A stretch of 64,000 nt of DNA from JAWWPG01 sp963820035 (GTDB lineage: Bacteria; Actinomycetota; Actinomycetes; Propionibacteriales; Nocardioidaceae): positions 186,001 to 250,000 of the forward strand of contig CAWFYK010000007.1 of assembly GCA_963820035.1 (NCBI GenBank), in the 5' to 3' direction. The position numbers and the translations under genes were made by a program. The notes under the pieces were generated by a model. That model searched no databases. It was given only the letters and a program-made list of their open reading frames with translations, and was not told the DNA's origin. Below are positions 23,201-31,196 of the stretch, piece after piece; within the stretch, counting starts at the first letter, position 1; each line of letters opens with the position of its first letter.

Positions 23201-23536
23201 TTACTCGAGCAGAAGCTCGAGGTCTCCCTCGACGGCCAGAGCGGTCATGCCGGTCGTGCTGGTCGTCTCGTGACTCTCCCCGGGGTCCCAGATCACAGCC
23301 TGGCCGGGGAGCAGGTCGATGCTGTCGCCGGACTCTCCGCTGACGGCTGCCTGCCCTTCCAGAAGGACGAGCAGCTGCATTCCCGCGGCGAGGTGCCGCG
23401 CGATGCGACCGTCCGCGGCGAGCCGAAGAATCACGACGTGCACCTCTGAGCCCCCGGCCACCGGGCTGACGCTGAAGCCGTTGCTTCCGAAGTCGGTGAC
23501 GACCCTGCCAGCGACATCCGTGTTGAGGGTTCGCAC
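23201..23536 (-). CDS. Cupin-domain protein
   Basis: Seen: 111 residues from ATG 23536. G-S-E-V-H-V-V-I-L-R-L-A-A-D-G-R-I-A-R-H then L-L-V-L-L-E-G-Q-A-A-V-S-G and L-L-P-G-Q-A-V-I-W-D-P-G-E-S-H-E-T-T form the two cupin motifs. Motif 1's usual H-x-H is reduced to a single His (R-H-L), while motif 2 keeps G-E-S-H, so metal binding may be weak. Known: small beta-barrel cupins often sense or bind small ligands. Monocistronic. The 218 bp between the Ltp-like gene and this gene hold nothing recognisable. Confidence 0.75.
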   Translation of the reverse strand: MRTLNTDVAGRVVTDFGSNGFSVSPVAGGSEVHVVILRLAADGRIARHLAAGMQLLVLLEGQAAVSGESGDSIDLLPGQAVIWDPGESHETTSTTGMTALAVEGDLELLLE

Positions 23537-23592
23537 CCGACAAGGCTACTGAGCGGCGGCAGCTCTGGCTCGCCCCGAACCGCCGCTTCTGC

Positions 23593-25026
23593 TCAAGCCG
23601 TCCAGAGCCTGCCCAAGGGTGTGGTGCCGTTCTCGTCGACGAGGAAGTGATGGCCGTGGGGTGAACGCCAGACCCACATGCCGGTTCGAGGTTGAGTGAC
23701 TCTCCAGCGGCCGTGGGTCTTGATGCGATGGGTGCGGCGGTTCATCCAGGCGAGGTTGTCGACTCTGGTTTGGCCGGGTGGTCCGCCGTCGTGGATGGGG
23801 GTGTAGGGGACGGTGTGCTCATTGTCACCGTTGCCGGTGGTGTTGGCTGAGTAGGGGAAGCAGTCGGCCGGAGTGCGGTGCCGGATGGCGGCGGCGATCG
23901 GGGTGGGCACTTCGTAGCGGTCGACGGCGGTGAGGCCAGGGATGTCGAGGATCGGCCTGATCGTGACGTGGCGGTGTCCGAGCCAGTCGCGTATCTGGTC
24001 GAGCAGGGCAGGTCCGGCCCCCGCGACCCGGGCCACCCCGACTGCGGCGCTGTTGCCCGTGGTGCGGTCGAGGTCGGCCTGGGTGAGGTGGAGGTAGACG
24101 ACGGCCCGGCCGAGGTCACAACCACGCCGCGGGTCTGTGCCGTCTGCGGGCCGGCCCTCTTTGTCGGTGCGGTCCGACTGATCATCGGCCGTCTGCTGAG
24201 CGGCGTGAGCCTCATCGGCACGACGCGTGAGGTCGAGGGCGGCGGTGGGGTCGGCGAGGATGCCGAGGGCTTTGGCGCGGCGGAGCTGGTGGGGATCGGT
24301 GTCCCCGAGAACCGTCAGGGCGCGCGCGAGGGTGTTGAGAGTGGCGTCGACTGCAGAGATGTCGATGGCGGGGGCCTTGCCGATCAGGGTCGCGTGGCCG
24401 TGGTCAGTATCACGACTGACCCAGACTCCCTGGTCGCCGGCGGCTCGGTGGGTCTCGATGCGAGCCCGATCGGAGTCTGCGCGCAGGATGGCGGTGTCGA
24501 CGATCTTCTCCAACCGTCCGAAGGGGACAGTGGCGGCGATCGGAGCCACCTGGGCATCGACGCGGGCGGCTGCGGTCTGAGAAAGCCTCCGGGTGGTGGC
24601 GGCGACCTTGCGGGCCACCCACACCTTCACGAAGCCAGTCTGCAGCTCGGCCCAGAGCAGCGGGAACCGGTGCCTGAGGTCGAGTGCATCGGTGACCAGG
24701 CTCGCGGCCGCGTGCACCGAGACACCGACGACGGCGCCGAGCTCGGCGGGAGCGAACTCGGCGAAACCGGGAGTGCCTTCCCCGCCGGGCCGGATGATCT
24801 GCTCTCGACCCGCGCGCGCACTCGGTTTCGCGGGCATGGCGGCCAGATAGGGATGGGCTGCCAGGTCGTTGAGGTCGGCCCAGTGCGCGGCCAGCATCAG
24901 CTGCTCGACCTGGGCCAGGTTCACCCGTCGTTGCGTGCGCTGGGCGGCGTCCAAGGTCGCGTCGGCGTCAAGGTCGTCGACCGGCGCGATCAGCGGCTCA
25001 TCGGGGGGCTCCAGCAGCTCGAACAT
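23593..25026 (-). CDS. DUF222 (13E12-repeat) HNH endonuclease domain protein
   Basis: Seen: 477 residues from ATG 25026. The N-terminal and middle DUF222 region has R-V-N-L-A-Q-V-E-Q-L-M-L-A-A-H-W-A-D-L and Q-T-G-F-V-K-V-W-V-A-R-K-V-A. The C-terminal HNH motif is D-N-E-H-T-V-P-Y near residue 413, then N-L-A-W-M-N-R-R-T-H-R-I-K-T-H-G-R-W with the Asn and final His. Known: a large actinobacterial family present in many copies per genome; function in DNA metabolism or mobility is unproven. A 16-bp palindrome containing a DnaA-like box lies 47 bp upstream of the ATG. Confidence 0.85.
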   Translation of the reverse strand: MFELLEPPDEPLIAPVDDLDADATLDAAQRTQRRVNLAQVEQLMLAAHWADLNDLAAHPYLAAMPAKPSARAGREQIIRPGGEGTPGFAEFAPAELGAVVGVSVHAAASLVTDALDLRHRFPLLWAELQTGFVKVWVARKVAATTRRLSQTAAARVDAQVAPIAATVPFGRLEKIVDTAILRADSDRARIETHRAAGDQGVWVSRDTDHGHATLIGKAPAIDISAVDATLNTLARALTVLGDTDPHQLRRAKALGILADPTAALDLTRRADEAHAAQQTADDQSDRTDKEGRPADGTDPRRGCDLGRAVVYLHLTQADLDRTTGNSAAVGVARVAGAGPALLDQIRDWLGHRHVTIRPILDIPGLTAVDRYEVPTPIAAAIRHRTPADCFPYSANTTGNGDNEHTVPYTPIHDGGPPGQTRVDNLAWMNRRTHRIKTHGRWRVTQPRTGMWVWRSPHGHHFLVDENGTTPLGRLWTA

Positions 25027-25072
25027 GTGCTCTATTTTACGACACGCCAAAGACACTTCTGCGCCAAGAAGG

Positions 25073-25088
25073 CCCTTGTCCACAAGGG
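25073..25088. promoter_or_regulatory. Palindrome CCCTTGT-CC-ACAAGGG containing a DnaA-like box
   Basis: Perfect 7+2+7 dyad about 47 bp upstream of the HNH gene ATG (25026). TTGTCCACA (25076-25084) is a consensus-like actinobacterial DnaA box. It could be an operator for the HNH gene or a single DnaA site. The gap 25027-25134 holds no gene. Confidence 0.45.
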
Positions 25089-25134
25089 CAACACTGTCCA
25101 GTCGCTGTTCGGCGTGCCGCGCCCCGTCACGTGG

Positions 25135-26523
25135 TCAGGCGGGGTCCTTCTCGACGAGGGGGAGCAGACGGGCCAGCCGGCGAGCCTCGCTGGGAGACAC
25201 CGTGCTCTTCCTCATCGGCGGTCCCTGAAGGGGCCGTTGGGAGAAGTCGAACGCGTTCTCGTAGTCGTAGGCATCCGTGACCCCCTTGCTCAGGCGCGCC
25301 AGCTGGAAGGTGTGCTCGACGAAGGCCAGCATGGAGTACGGCTGGACGGCGGTGGTGGAGTCGGTGCCCTGCGGCTTTGCCCAGGGACTGACGATGACCA
25401 TGGGGTTGCGCAGACCGAGCGACCGTGACGGTGGTTTGACGTGGTCATAAAAGCATCCACAGTCGTCGTAGGTGATGAAGATGGCGGTGCTGTTCCAGTC
25501 CGGGCTCTTCTCGACCGCCGCGACCATGTCGCCGATGTAGCTGTCCCCGAGCCTCATGCTGGTCAGGTTGTGTTGTGACACGCCGCCATCCGGGATCAGG
25601 ATCGACAGGTTCGGCAGCTTCCCGTCCTTCGCCGCCGCGAGGAAGTCCTTGTCGGACGAGTCGTACTTCAGGTTGAACCGGTTCGCGTAACACCAGTAGA
25701 AGTAGGAGCACACCGAGAAGTTCGTGGCGTCGGGCCGGTGCTTCGCCTTCAGACCTTCGTAGATGTGCCAGGAGAGCCCGGCCCGTTCCATCCGCTCCAT
25801 GATGGACGGCGCATAGGGCACCTTGCTGGCCCGGTAAGGGCCGCGGCCTTGCTGGTCGGGCACACAGGCCGGTTGGTAGGTCAGATGATCCGGGTTCCGG
25901 CCCCACAGGTCGTCGAGGCGGCTCGGGCACCCCCATCCCCAATGGGGTCTGACACCGGTCTGCGACGGCACCGGGTTGTAACCGGCGAACCCGTCGAACG
26001 TGCCCGCACCAAGCGTCACGTGGGCCCCGAACGTCGCGGAGTGTCCGGCGGCGAAGGTCGCATCCGAGACCGTGAACGTATCGGCGAGCGCCGCCAGATT
26101 AGGGATGTCCGCGGGGTCGACATGGGACACGCAGGAGTACGGCGGTGTCGTACAACCGTTGACGTGGTCCCATTCGTTGTGCAGCCCGCGCTCCTGGGAG
26201 TCTGGGTCGTGCGCGACGGGCGGAATCACGTCCGGCTGGACGATGTTCTCTGCGGTCCTCCCGTCGGCGAACGTCACGCGGCCGGTGTAGCCGTTGCACG
26301 GGTTGGCCCGGGCCTCGCACACCGCACCGAGCACGTCGTCGAACGTGTGGTTCTCCTGGTAGAGGATCACGACGTGCTTGATCGGAGACTCCGACTGCCC
26401 CGTGATGTTCTGTGACGTCGGGCCCGGAGTCGAGACGGGAAGAGTCGTGGCATGAGCGGGCGCGAGCGCCACGGCGCCCGACGCAAGAGCGAGGCCCACC
26501 AGGCCCGCGAGGGTTCTGCGCAT
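25135..26523 (-). CDS. Secreted phosphoesterase (phospholipase C / acid phosphatase superfamily)
   Basis: Seen: 462 residues from ATG 26523. Signal peptide: M-R-R-T-L-A-G-L-V-G-L-A-L-A-S-G-A-V-A-L then A-P-A-H-A. The phosphoesterase signature I-K-H-V-V-I-L-Y-Q-E-N-H-T-F-D-D near residue 48 holds the E-N metal ligands. H-S-A-T-F-G-A-H near 163 carries further His. The C-terminal F-I-T-Y-D-D-C-G-C-F-Y-D-H-V near 370 supplies D-D and D-H. Known: these enzymes hydrolyse phosphodiesters or phosphomonoesters outside the cell. An upstream in-frame extension to 26667 lacks a signal and was rejected. Substrate not determinable. Confidence 0.85.
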   Translation of the reverse strand: MRRTLAGLVGLALASGAVALAPAHATTLPVSTPGPTSQNITGQSESPIKHVVILYQENHTFDDVLGAVCEARANPCNGYTGRVTFADGRTAENIVQPDVIPPVAHDPDSQERGLHNEWDHVNGCTTPPYSCVSHVDPADIPNLAALADTFTVSDATFAAGHSATFGAHVTLGAGTFDGFAGYNPVPSQTGVRPHWGWGCPSRLDDLWGRNPDHLTYQPACVPDQQGRGPYRASKVPYAPSIMERMERAGLSWHIYEGLKAKHRPDATNFSVCSYFYWCYANRFNLKYDSSDKDFLAAAKDGKLPNLSILIPDGGVSQHNLTSMRLGDSYIGDMVAAVEKSPDWNSTAIFITYDDCGCFYDHVKPPSRSLGLRNPMVIVSPWAKPQGTDSTTAVQPYSMLAFVEHTFQLARLSKGVTDAYDYENAFDFSQRPLQGPPMRKSTVSPSEARRLARLLPLVEKDPA

Positions 26524-26641
26524 TCGTCGATTCCTCTCAAGTGAACAGGTGCGCTGCCCCCGCAGCCCTCGCACATGATAGGGGTACGTCGGGGGCGCGT
26601 CACCCGGGCTGAGGTGAGAGACCGAGGTCAGCGCTCGAACA

Positions 26642-26671
26642 TTGATCCGTTCACAGCCGCTGTGCAATAAT
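26642..26671 (+). promoter_or_regulatory. Promoter of the GAF-ANTAR gene with palindromic spacer
   Basis: TTGATC (26642-26647) and AATAAT (26666-26671) are 18 nt apart. The spacer contains the perfect dyad CACAGC-C-GCTGTG (26652-26664), a candidate operator. A short hairpin (GCTTT-TCTG-AAAGC) follows before GTG 26723. The remainder of 26524-26722 holds no gene. Confidence 0.5.
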
Positions 26672-26722
26672 CTGGTCAGCTAGTCGGGGGACTCCCGTCG
26701 GCTTTTCTGAAAGCTGGCAGCT

Positions 26723-27418
26723 GTGCCTGATCAATTCGATCGCGATGACCTGATGAGCAGGGTTGCGACCTCGTGGAGCGATCCCGTCGACCTCGACAAA
26801 ACGATGGATAGGATCACCCAGTCGGCCGTCGGCGTAATTCCGGGGACAAGTTTTGCGAGCATCTCCGTGCGCCACGACAACGGGCGGCTCGAGACCTTCG
26901 CAGCGACTGATCCGCTGGTGGAGCAGGCCGATGCGCTCCAATACGAGCTCAACGAAGGTCCCTGTTACGACGCCCTGACCGTCGAGGCCATCGTCTCCAG
27001 CTCTGACCTCGCCCACGATGCTCGGTGGCCGCATTTCGCGCTCGGCGCCCACGCCATGGGGATTTCCTCCCAGCTCGCGATCGGTCTTGCACATCGCGGA
27101 AAATCGTTCACCGCGCTCAACCTGTATTCCCGCGACACGGGCGCTTTCGAAGGACAGGGGCCAACGACCCGCGTTTATGTCGGGCACGCGAGAATAGCGC
27201 TCGGATACGCACGTGAGCTGCACGCGCTGCACGCCGCTCTGAGCCGACGGACGACGATCGCGCGCGCAACCGGGATCATCATGCAGCGCAACGGCCTGGA
27301 TGCCGAGGCGGCGCTCGACACGCTGGGCAGGGTGGCCAAGGCTAGCCGACTCAACCTCTGGGATATGGCTGCAAGGATCGTCGAGTCGCCGGACGCCGCC
27401 GACCAGGCGGCGACCTGA
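26723..27418 (+). CDS. GAF and ANTAR domain transcription antitermination regulator
   Basis: Seen: 231 residues from GTG 26723. GAF domain about residues 20-160 (S-F-A-S-I-S-V-R...E-G-P-C-Y-D-A-L...L-A-I-G-L). C-terminal ANTAR RNA-binding three-helix domain about 172-225: L-S-R-R-T-T-I-A-R-A-T-G-I-I-M-Q-R-N-G-L and A-A-L-D-T-L-G-R-V-A-K-A-S-R-L-N-L. Known: ANTAR domains bind paired hexaloop hairpins and prevent termination; GAF domains bind small ligands. There is no receiver domain. The RNA target is unknown. Convergent to glgC, 14 bp apart. Confidence 0.88.
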   Translation: MPDQFDRDDLMSRVATSWSDPVDLDKTMDRITQSAVGVIPGTSFASISVRHDNGRLETFAATDPLVEQADALQYELNEGPCYDALTVEAIVSSSDLAHDARWPHFALGAHAMGISSQLAIGLAHRGKSFTALNLYSRDTGAFEGQGPTTRVYVGHARIALGYARELHALHAALSRRTTIARATGIIMQRNGLDAEAALDTLGRVAKASRLNLWDMAARIVESPDAADQAAT

Positions 27419-27432
27419 GAAGGGGAGCGCCC

Positions 27433-28659
27433 TCAGGCAGTGGTGCCCGGCTCGAGGCGCGCGCCGCGCGGGATCGTCGTACCCCGCATGATCCGAGACT
27501 CGGCGCCCACCAAGGTGATGTGCTCGGTCTGCGCCGGTGTTCGTGGTGGCCGACCGCCGACCCGCGACTCCGGCCCGAACGTCGTCCTACGGTCCACGAT
27601 CGACCAGGTGACCACGGCTTTCGGGCCGACAGTGACATCGGCGAAGATGACGCAGTCGGTCACCCGGGCCCCCTTCTCCACGAGAACCCCCGGCCCCAGG
27701 ACACTCCGGCGGACCGCGCCGAACACGTCGCAACCCGGGCTGACCAGACTGTCCTCGACGCGGGACCCCGCATGGATCCGGGCCGGCGAGCGTTGCGGGA
27801 GCCGGGCCAGGATGGGCCACGCGGGATCGTCGAAGAGGCCGGTGCCGCCCGCGATCAGCTCCCGGTGCGCGGCCAGGTAGGTCTCGGGCCGGCCGAGGTC
27901 CTGCCAGTAGCCGGGCAGCGGGTGGGCGTAGACCCGCCCGCGGTCCACCAACCGCGGCAGCAGATGGTCACCGAAGTCGCCGAGCCCGTCCGAGTCGGGC
28001 GCCGCGGTGGCCGTGAGCTCGCGGTGGAGGTCGTCGAGAACCTCGACGAGCGCGGCAGGGTCGTAGACGAAGATCTCGGTCGCGACCACCCCGGTCGTCG
28101 GGCGGGCCGGCTTGTAGGCGAAGCCGGTCACCCGGCCGAGCCGGTTCGATGTCACCGTCGCGTGGCTCGACGCCTCTTCCCGCGAGACCTCCGTCGTCAC
28201 GACGGTGCACTCCGCCTTCTTGGACCGGTGCGTCTCGATCGCCTCCGTGAAGTCGAACCGGTAGACGTGGTCGGAGCTGAGCACCAGCACCACGTCGGGA
28301 TCGGCTAGGGCGATCTGGTCGCGGATCCGGAAGAGCTCATCGGCGTTGCCGGCCGCGAACCCCTCGGCATCCGGGGACCCCCCTTGCTGTGGCATCAGCA
28401 GTCGTAAACCTCCGCGATCGCGGTCCAGATCCCATGACCGGCCGTTCGCGATCTGCTCGTCGAGCGAGCTCGCCTGATACTGCAGCGACAGCCAGACATT
28501 CTCGATCCCGCTGTTGACGAGGTTGGACATCGGGAAGTCGACGAGCTGGTAGATGCCGGCGAACGGAAGGGCCGGCTTAGCGCGTTCCCGGGTGAGGACG
28601 TCCATCCGGCCGCCCTCACCCCCCGCCTGGACGATGGCGAGCGCTCGGTTGCGAGACAT
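27433..28659 (-). CDS. glgC: Glucose-1-phosphate adenylyltransferase-like protein
   Basis: Makes ADP-glucose for glycogen or maltosyl synthesis. Seen: 408 residues from ATG 28659. The nucleotidyltransferase start A-I-V-Q-A-G-G-E-G-G-R-M-D-V-L-T and K-P-A-L-P-F-A-G are present. Y-Q-L-V-D-F-P-M-S-N-L-V-N-S-G follows, and V-L-S-S-D-H-V-Y-R-F-D near 125 is the metal/sugar-binding region. The C-terminal left-handed beta-helix repeats (V-S-P-G-C-D-V, V-T-D-C-V-I-F) are visible. A 2-residue upstream GTG (28665) is possible. The G-G-E-G-G-R-M loop differs from the usual G-G-x-G-x-R-L, so it may be a GlgC paralogue. Monocistronic. Confidence 0.82.
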   Translation of the reverse strand: MSRNRALAIVQAGGEGGRMDVLTRERAKPALPFAGIYQLVDFPMSNLVNSGIENVWLSLQYQASSLDEQIANGRSWDLDRDRGGLRLLMPQQGGSPDAEGFAAGNADELFRIRDQIALADPDVVLVLSSDHVYRFDFTEAIETHRSKKAECTVVTTEVSREEASSHATVTSNRLGRVTGFAYKPARPTTGVVATEIFVYDPAALVEVLDDLHRELTATAAPDSDGLGDFGDHLLPRLVDRGRVYAHPLPGYWQDLGRPETYLAAHRELIAGGTGLFDDPAWPILARLPQRSPARIHAGSRVEDSLVSPGCDVFGAVRRSVLGPGVLVEKGARVTDCVIFADVTVGPKAVVTWSIVDRRTTFGPESRVGGRPPRTPAQTEHITLVGAESRIMRGTTIPRGARLEPGTTA

Positions 28660-28696
28660 GCGCACACGCTAGGCCACAATTGGTCACCGCGGGGTC

Positions 28697-28726
28697 TTGA
28701 CAGGAAGCGGTCAGCCCTCGTTATCG
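28697..28726 (+). promoter_or_regulatory. Sigma-70-type promoter before the large secreted protein
   Basis: TTGACA (28697-28702) is 17-18 nt from GTTATC/TTATCG (28720-28726). It is the clearest -35 in the window, about 100 bp before ATG 28823. Confidence 0.5.
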
Positions 28727-28822
28727 TCACCGCTGGTGGGTAGTGCTTACCGCGACTCCGTGCACTGACACAGGCGGCCCACGTCGGATGTCGCGCTCTC
28801 AGGTCGCCTGGAGGTGAAGTCC

Positions 28823-31042
28823 ATGCTGTTGCGTGACAAGAGGTTCGTCATGGTCGCCAGCGCCGCCGTACTCGGCGCCTTGGTGGCCAGTCCCGCCGCA
28901 CTGGCGTCCGGAGGCTCCGCATCCGCGGCATCGTCCGGAGCGTCGCATGAAGCGGCCCGAAGCGTCACTCTCGTAACCGGGGACCGGGTCCAGGTCTCGA
29001 CCTCGACCGAGGGGCGGCAGACCGCCGCCGTGGTCTCCGCGCACCGGTCCGGCGCCGCAGGCGTCTTCCAGACCTTCACTCGTGGTGGCGACCTCTATGT
29101 GGTGCCCGAGTCCGCCGTCCCCTATCTCAGCACGACGCTCGACGTCGGGCTGTTCGACGTGACCCGCTTGGCTGCTCACCCCCGGAGCGACCTCCCGGTG
29201 ACCGTCCAGCTCACCTCCGGCGGCGCGAAGGCGTCGATTGCCGGCCTCACTCTCCAGAGCAGATCAGGGTCGTCGGTGCACGGCTCCTTCTCGTCAGCCG
29301 GTGCTCGCGCCTTCGGCACGGCGCTCGCGCGGCAGGCGCGGCGCGACCACGCGTCCCCGACCCACACGACCGGTCTCTTCCGAGGCGTCGCGAGGATCAC
29401 GGCGGGCTCCGCGGCGCCCGCCGCCTCGGCGGTCCGGCCCGGCGCGAAGCTGCACACGCTGACCGTCGACGGCACGAACTGGGCCGGTGACCCGGACAAC
29501 GGCGACTCGATGACGATCTACAACGTCGACGACCTCAACACCTACAACAACTTCGTGAGCTTCTCGAACGGCACGGCCCAGCTGAACGACGTGCCCAACG
29601 GTCACTACGCCGGAGTCGCCTTCTTCTACGACTTCAACACCGGCACCATCTACCAGGTGACGCTCGCGCAGTTCACGGTCAAGGGCGACACCACGGTCAG
29701 CGTCGACGCGCGCGATGCCACCTCCAAGGTCAGCATCACGACGCCGAAGCCCGCCACGCCGATGAGCACGGCGGTCGAGGTGGCCCGAGCGGACACCAAC
29801 GGGCTGATCGGCTCCTACTCCTTCCTGGCCGGTGACCAGACGTTCTACGTCAAGCCGATCACGAAGGCCCCCTCCGTCGGCAAGCTCTACTACTTCGTCT
29901 ACACGCGGGAGTACTCCGCGGCCGGTGCCAAGCAGAACTACACCTACGATCTGAAGTTCCCGAGCAACGGGACGATCGCCAAGAACCAGCACTACGCTCC
30001 AGCTGCGAGATCCCTGGCCGCCATCAAGTCCGGGTACGCCGCTGCGCATGCCGGTCAGAACTCGCTCGACGCGCGCTTCGGAGCACTGCCGTGGGAGTCC
30101 TTCCTGATCGCCTCTGACGTTCCCTTCACATCGCCGACCCAGCGCACCGAGTACTACTCGGCGCGCAAGAACCTCGCCTGGTCGGGTGTTGACTATCAGG
30201 TCTACGTCTCCGACCCGTTCACGCTGCAGGGCGAGATCGACTCGTCGTGGCGGACCTACAAGCCGGGCTACTCGGCGTCGCTCGTGTGGGGTGGCCAGCC
30301 CAACCACCCACGGCTGCTACAGCACGACATCTTCCTCAACCAAACCGTCTGCCCGGCTTGCCTCGAAGGCTCGACGCTGGACGCGCTGGCCTTCCCCTAT
30401 GCCGACAACTCCGATGAACACCGCTCCTACCAGGATGGCGCGGCAGCCGGGCTCCAGGAGTCTCAGGCCTGGGCCGTGAAGGCCGACGGCACCGTCGTGC
30501 AGCAGGGATCGGGCGTGCTTCAGGCCTCGGCGACCGTGCCGAACGGCGCTAAGGACTACGAGATCTCCTACAACACGACCCGGTCGAGCAGCGACTTCAC
30601 GCTCTCAACCTCGACGAAGACCACCTGGACCGTTCCTACAGACGCCCCGCAGCCGGCTCTCCCCAAGGGCTGGACCTGCACCCTCTCGGGCGGCACCGAC
30701 TGCAGCGTGCTGCCCCTGATGAGCGTCGACTACGCCCTTCCGGTCAACCTGCTCGGTGAGATCCCAGCCGGGTCCGCCAAAGGTTCTGTCAGCATCACCC
30801 ACCTGGCGCACGCCAAGGTGTCGGTGTCGACCCTCAAGGCGAGGGTCTCCTACGACGGTGGCAAGACCTACAAGGCGGTCAAGGTGAGCGGCGGATCGGG
30901 TGGCACGTTCACGCTGACGTTCACGGTGCCCAAGCCGGGCCAGACCGACGGCTTCGGCAGTCTGTCGATCTCGGCCAAGGACGCCAACGGCGCCACGCTC
31001 AGGGAGAAGATCGTGCACGCCTTCGCCGTCACCGCTTCCTGA
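28823..31042 (+). CDS. Large secreted protein resembling non-catalytic parts of actinobacterial S8 peptidases
   Basis: Seen: 739 residues from ATG 28823 with ggagg 8 nt upstream; GTG 28814 is possible but has a poor site. The signal peptide has a hydrophobic core at residues 8-25. A-R-S-V-T-L-V-T-G-D-R-V-Q-V near residue 45 is the N-terminal motif of many long Streptomyces-type subtilases. The rest is beta-rich (repeated Y-x-x-x-F and D-G-G-K-T-Y) and ends in an immunoglobulin-like segment. No D-T-G, H-G-T or G-T-S-M-A catalytic motif is present. Inferred: an accessory, inhibitor-like or binding protein derived from such peptidases. Followed by a strong terminator and a secreted peptidase. 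Confidence 0.6.
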   Translation: MLLRDKRFVMVASAAVLGALVASPAALASGGSASAASSGASHEAARSVTLVTGDRVQVSTSTEGRQTAAVVSAHRSGAAGVFQTFTRGGDLYVVPESAVPYLSTTLDVGLFDVTRLAAHPRSDLPVTVQLTSGGAKASIAGLTLQSRSGSSVHGSFSSAGARAFGTALARQARRDHASPTHTTGLFRGVARITAGSAAPAASAVRPGAKLHTLTVDGTNWAGDPDNGDSMTIYNVDDLNTYNNFVSFSNGTAQLNDVPNGHYAGVAFFYDFNTGTIYQVTLAQFTVKGDTTVSVDARDATSKVSITTPKPATPMSTAVEVARADTNGLIGSYSFLAGDQTFYVKPITKAPSVGKLYYFVYTREYSAAGAKQNYTYDLKFPSNGTIAKNQHYAPAARSLAAIKSGYAAAHAGQNSLDARFGALPWESFLIASDVPFTSPTQRTEYYSARKNLAWSGVDYQVYVSDPFTLQGEIDSSWRTYKPGYSASLVWGGQPNHPRLLQHDIFLNQTVCPACLEGSTLDALAFPYADNSDEHRSYQDGAAAGLQESQAWAVKADGTVVQQGSGVLQASATVPNGAKDYEISYNTTRSSSDFTLSTSTKTTWTVPTDAPQPALPKGWTCTLSGGTDCSVLPLMSVDYALPVNLLGEIPAGSAKGSVSITHLAHAKVSVSTLKARVSYDGGKTYKAVKVSGGSGGTFTLTFTVPKPGQTDGFGSLSISAKDANGATLREKIVHAFAVTAS

Positions 31043-31068
31043 CCGACGAGCCGTCGGCTCGCCGATCT

Positions 31069-31115
31069 CGACGTGACGCTGCGGGGACCTTTCCGGTCGC
31101 CGCAGCGTCACGTCG
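31069..31115 (+). terminator. 21-bp terminator hairpin
   Basis: Arms 31069-31089 and 31095-31115 pair with one mismatch around a 5-nt loop (tttcc), 27 nt after the stop of the large secreted protein. No T-run follows; GC-rich actinobacterial terminators often lack one. Confidence 0.8.
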
Positions 31116-31196
31116 CAGGGCCTTGTCAGGGACCCCGCGGAGAGTAGAGTCCGACGCGTTGCCATCGCCCACCGCCCACTCACATGAGGAACTTCT

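Noticed and set aside
23878..25428. 516-codon plus-strand ORF
   Set aside because: Antisense to the HNH gene and phosphoesterase; Gly/Val/Asp-rich shadow frame with no domain.
26672..26722. ANTAR-target dual hexaloop RNA in the GAF-ANTAR leader
   Set aside because: The hairpins seen do not have hexaloops with A at position 1 and G at position 4.
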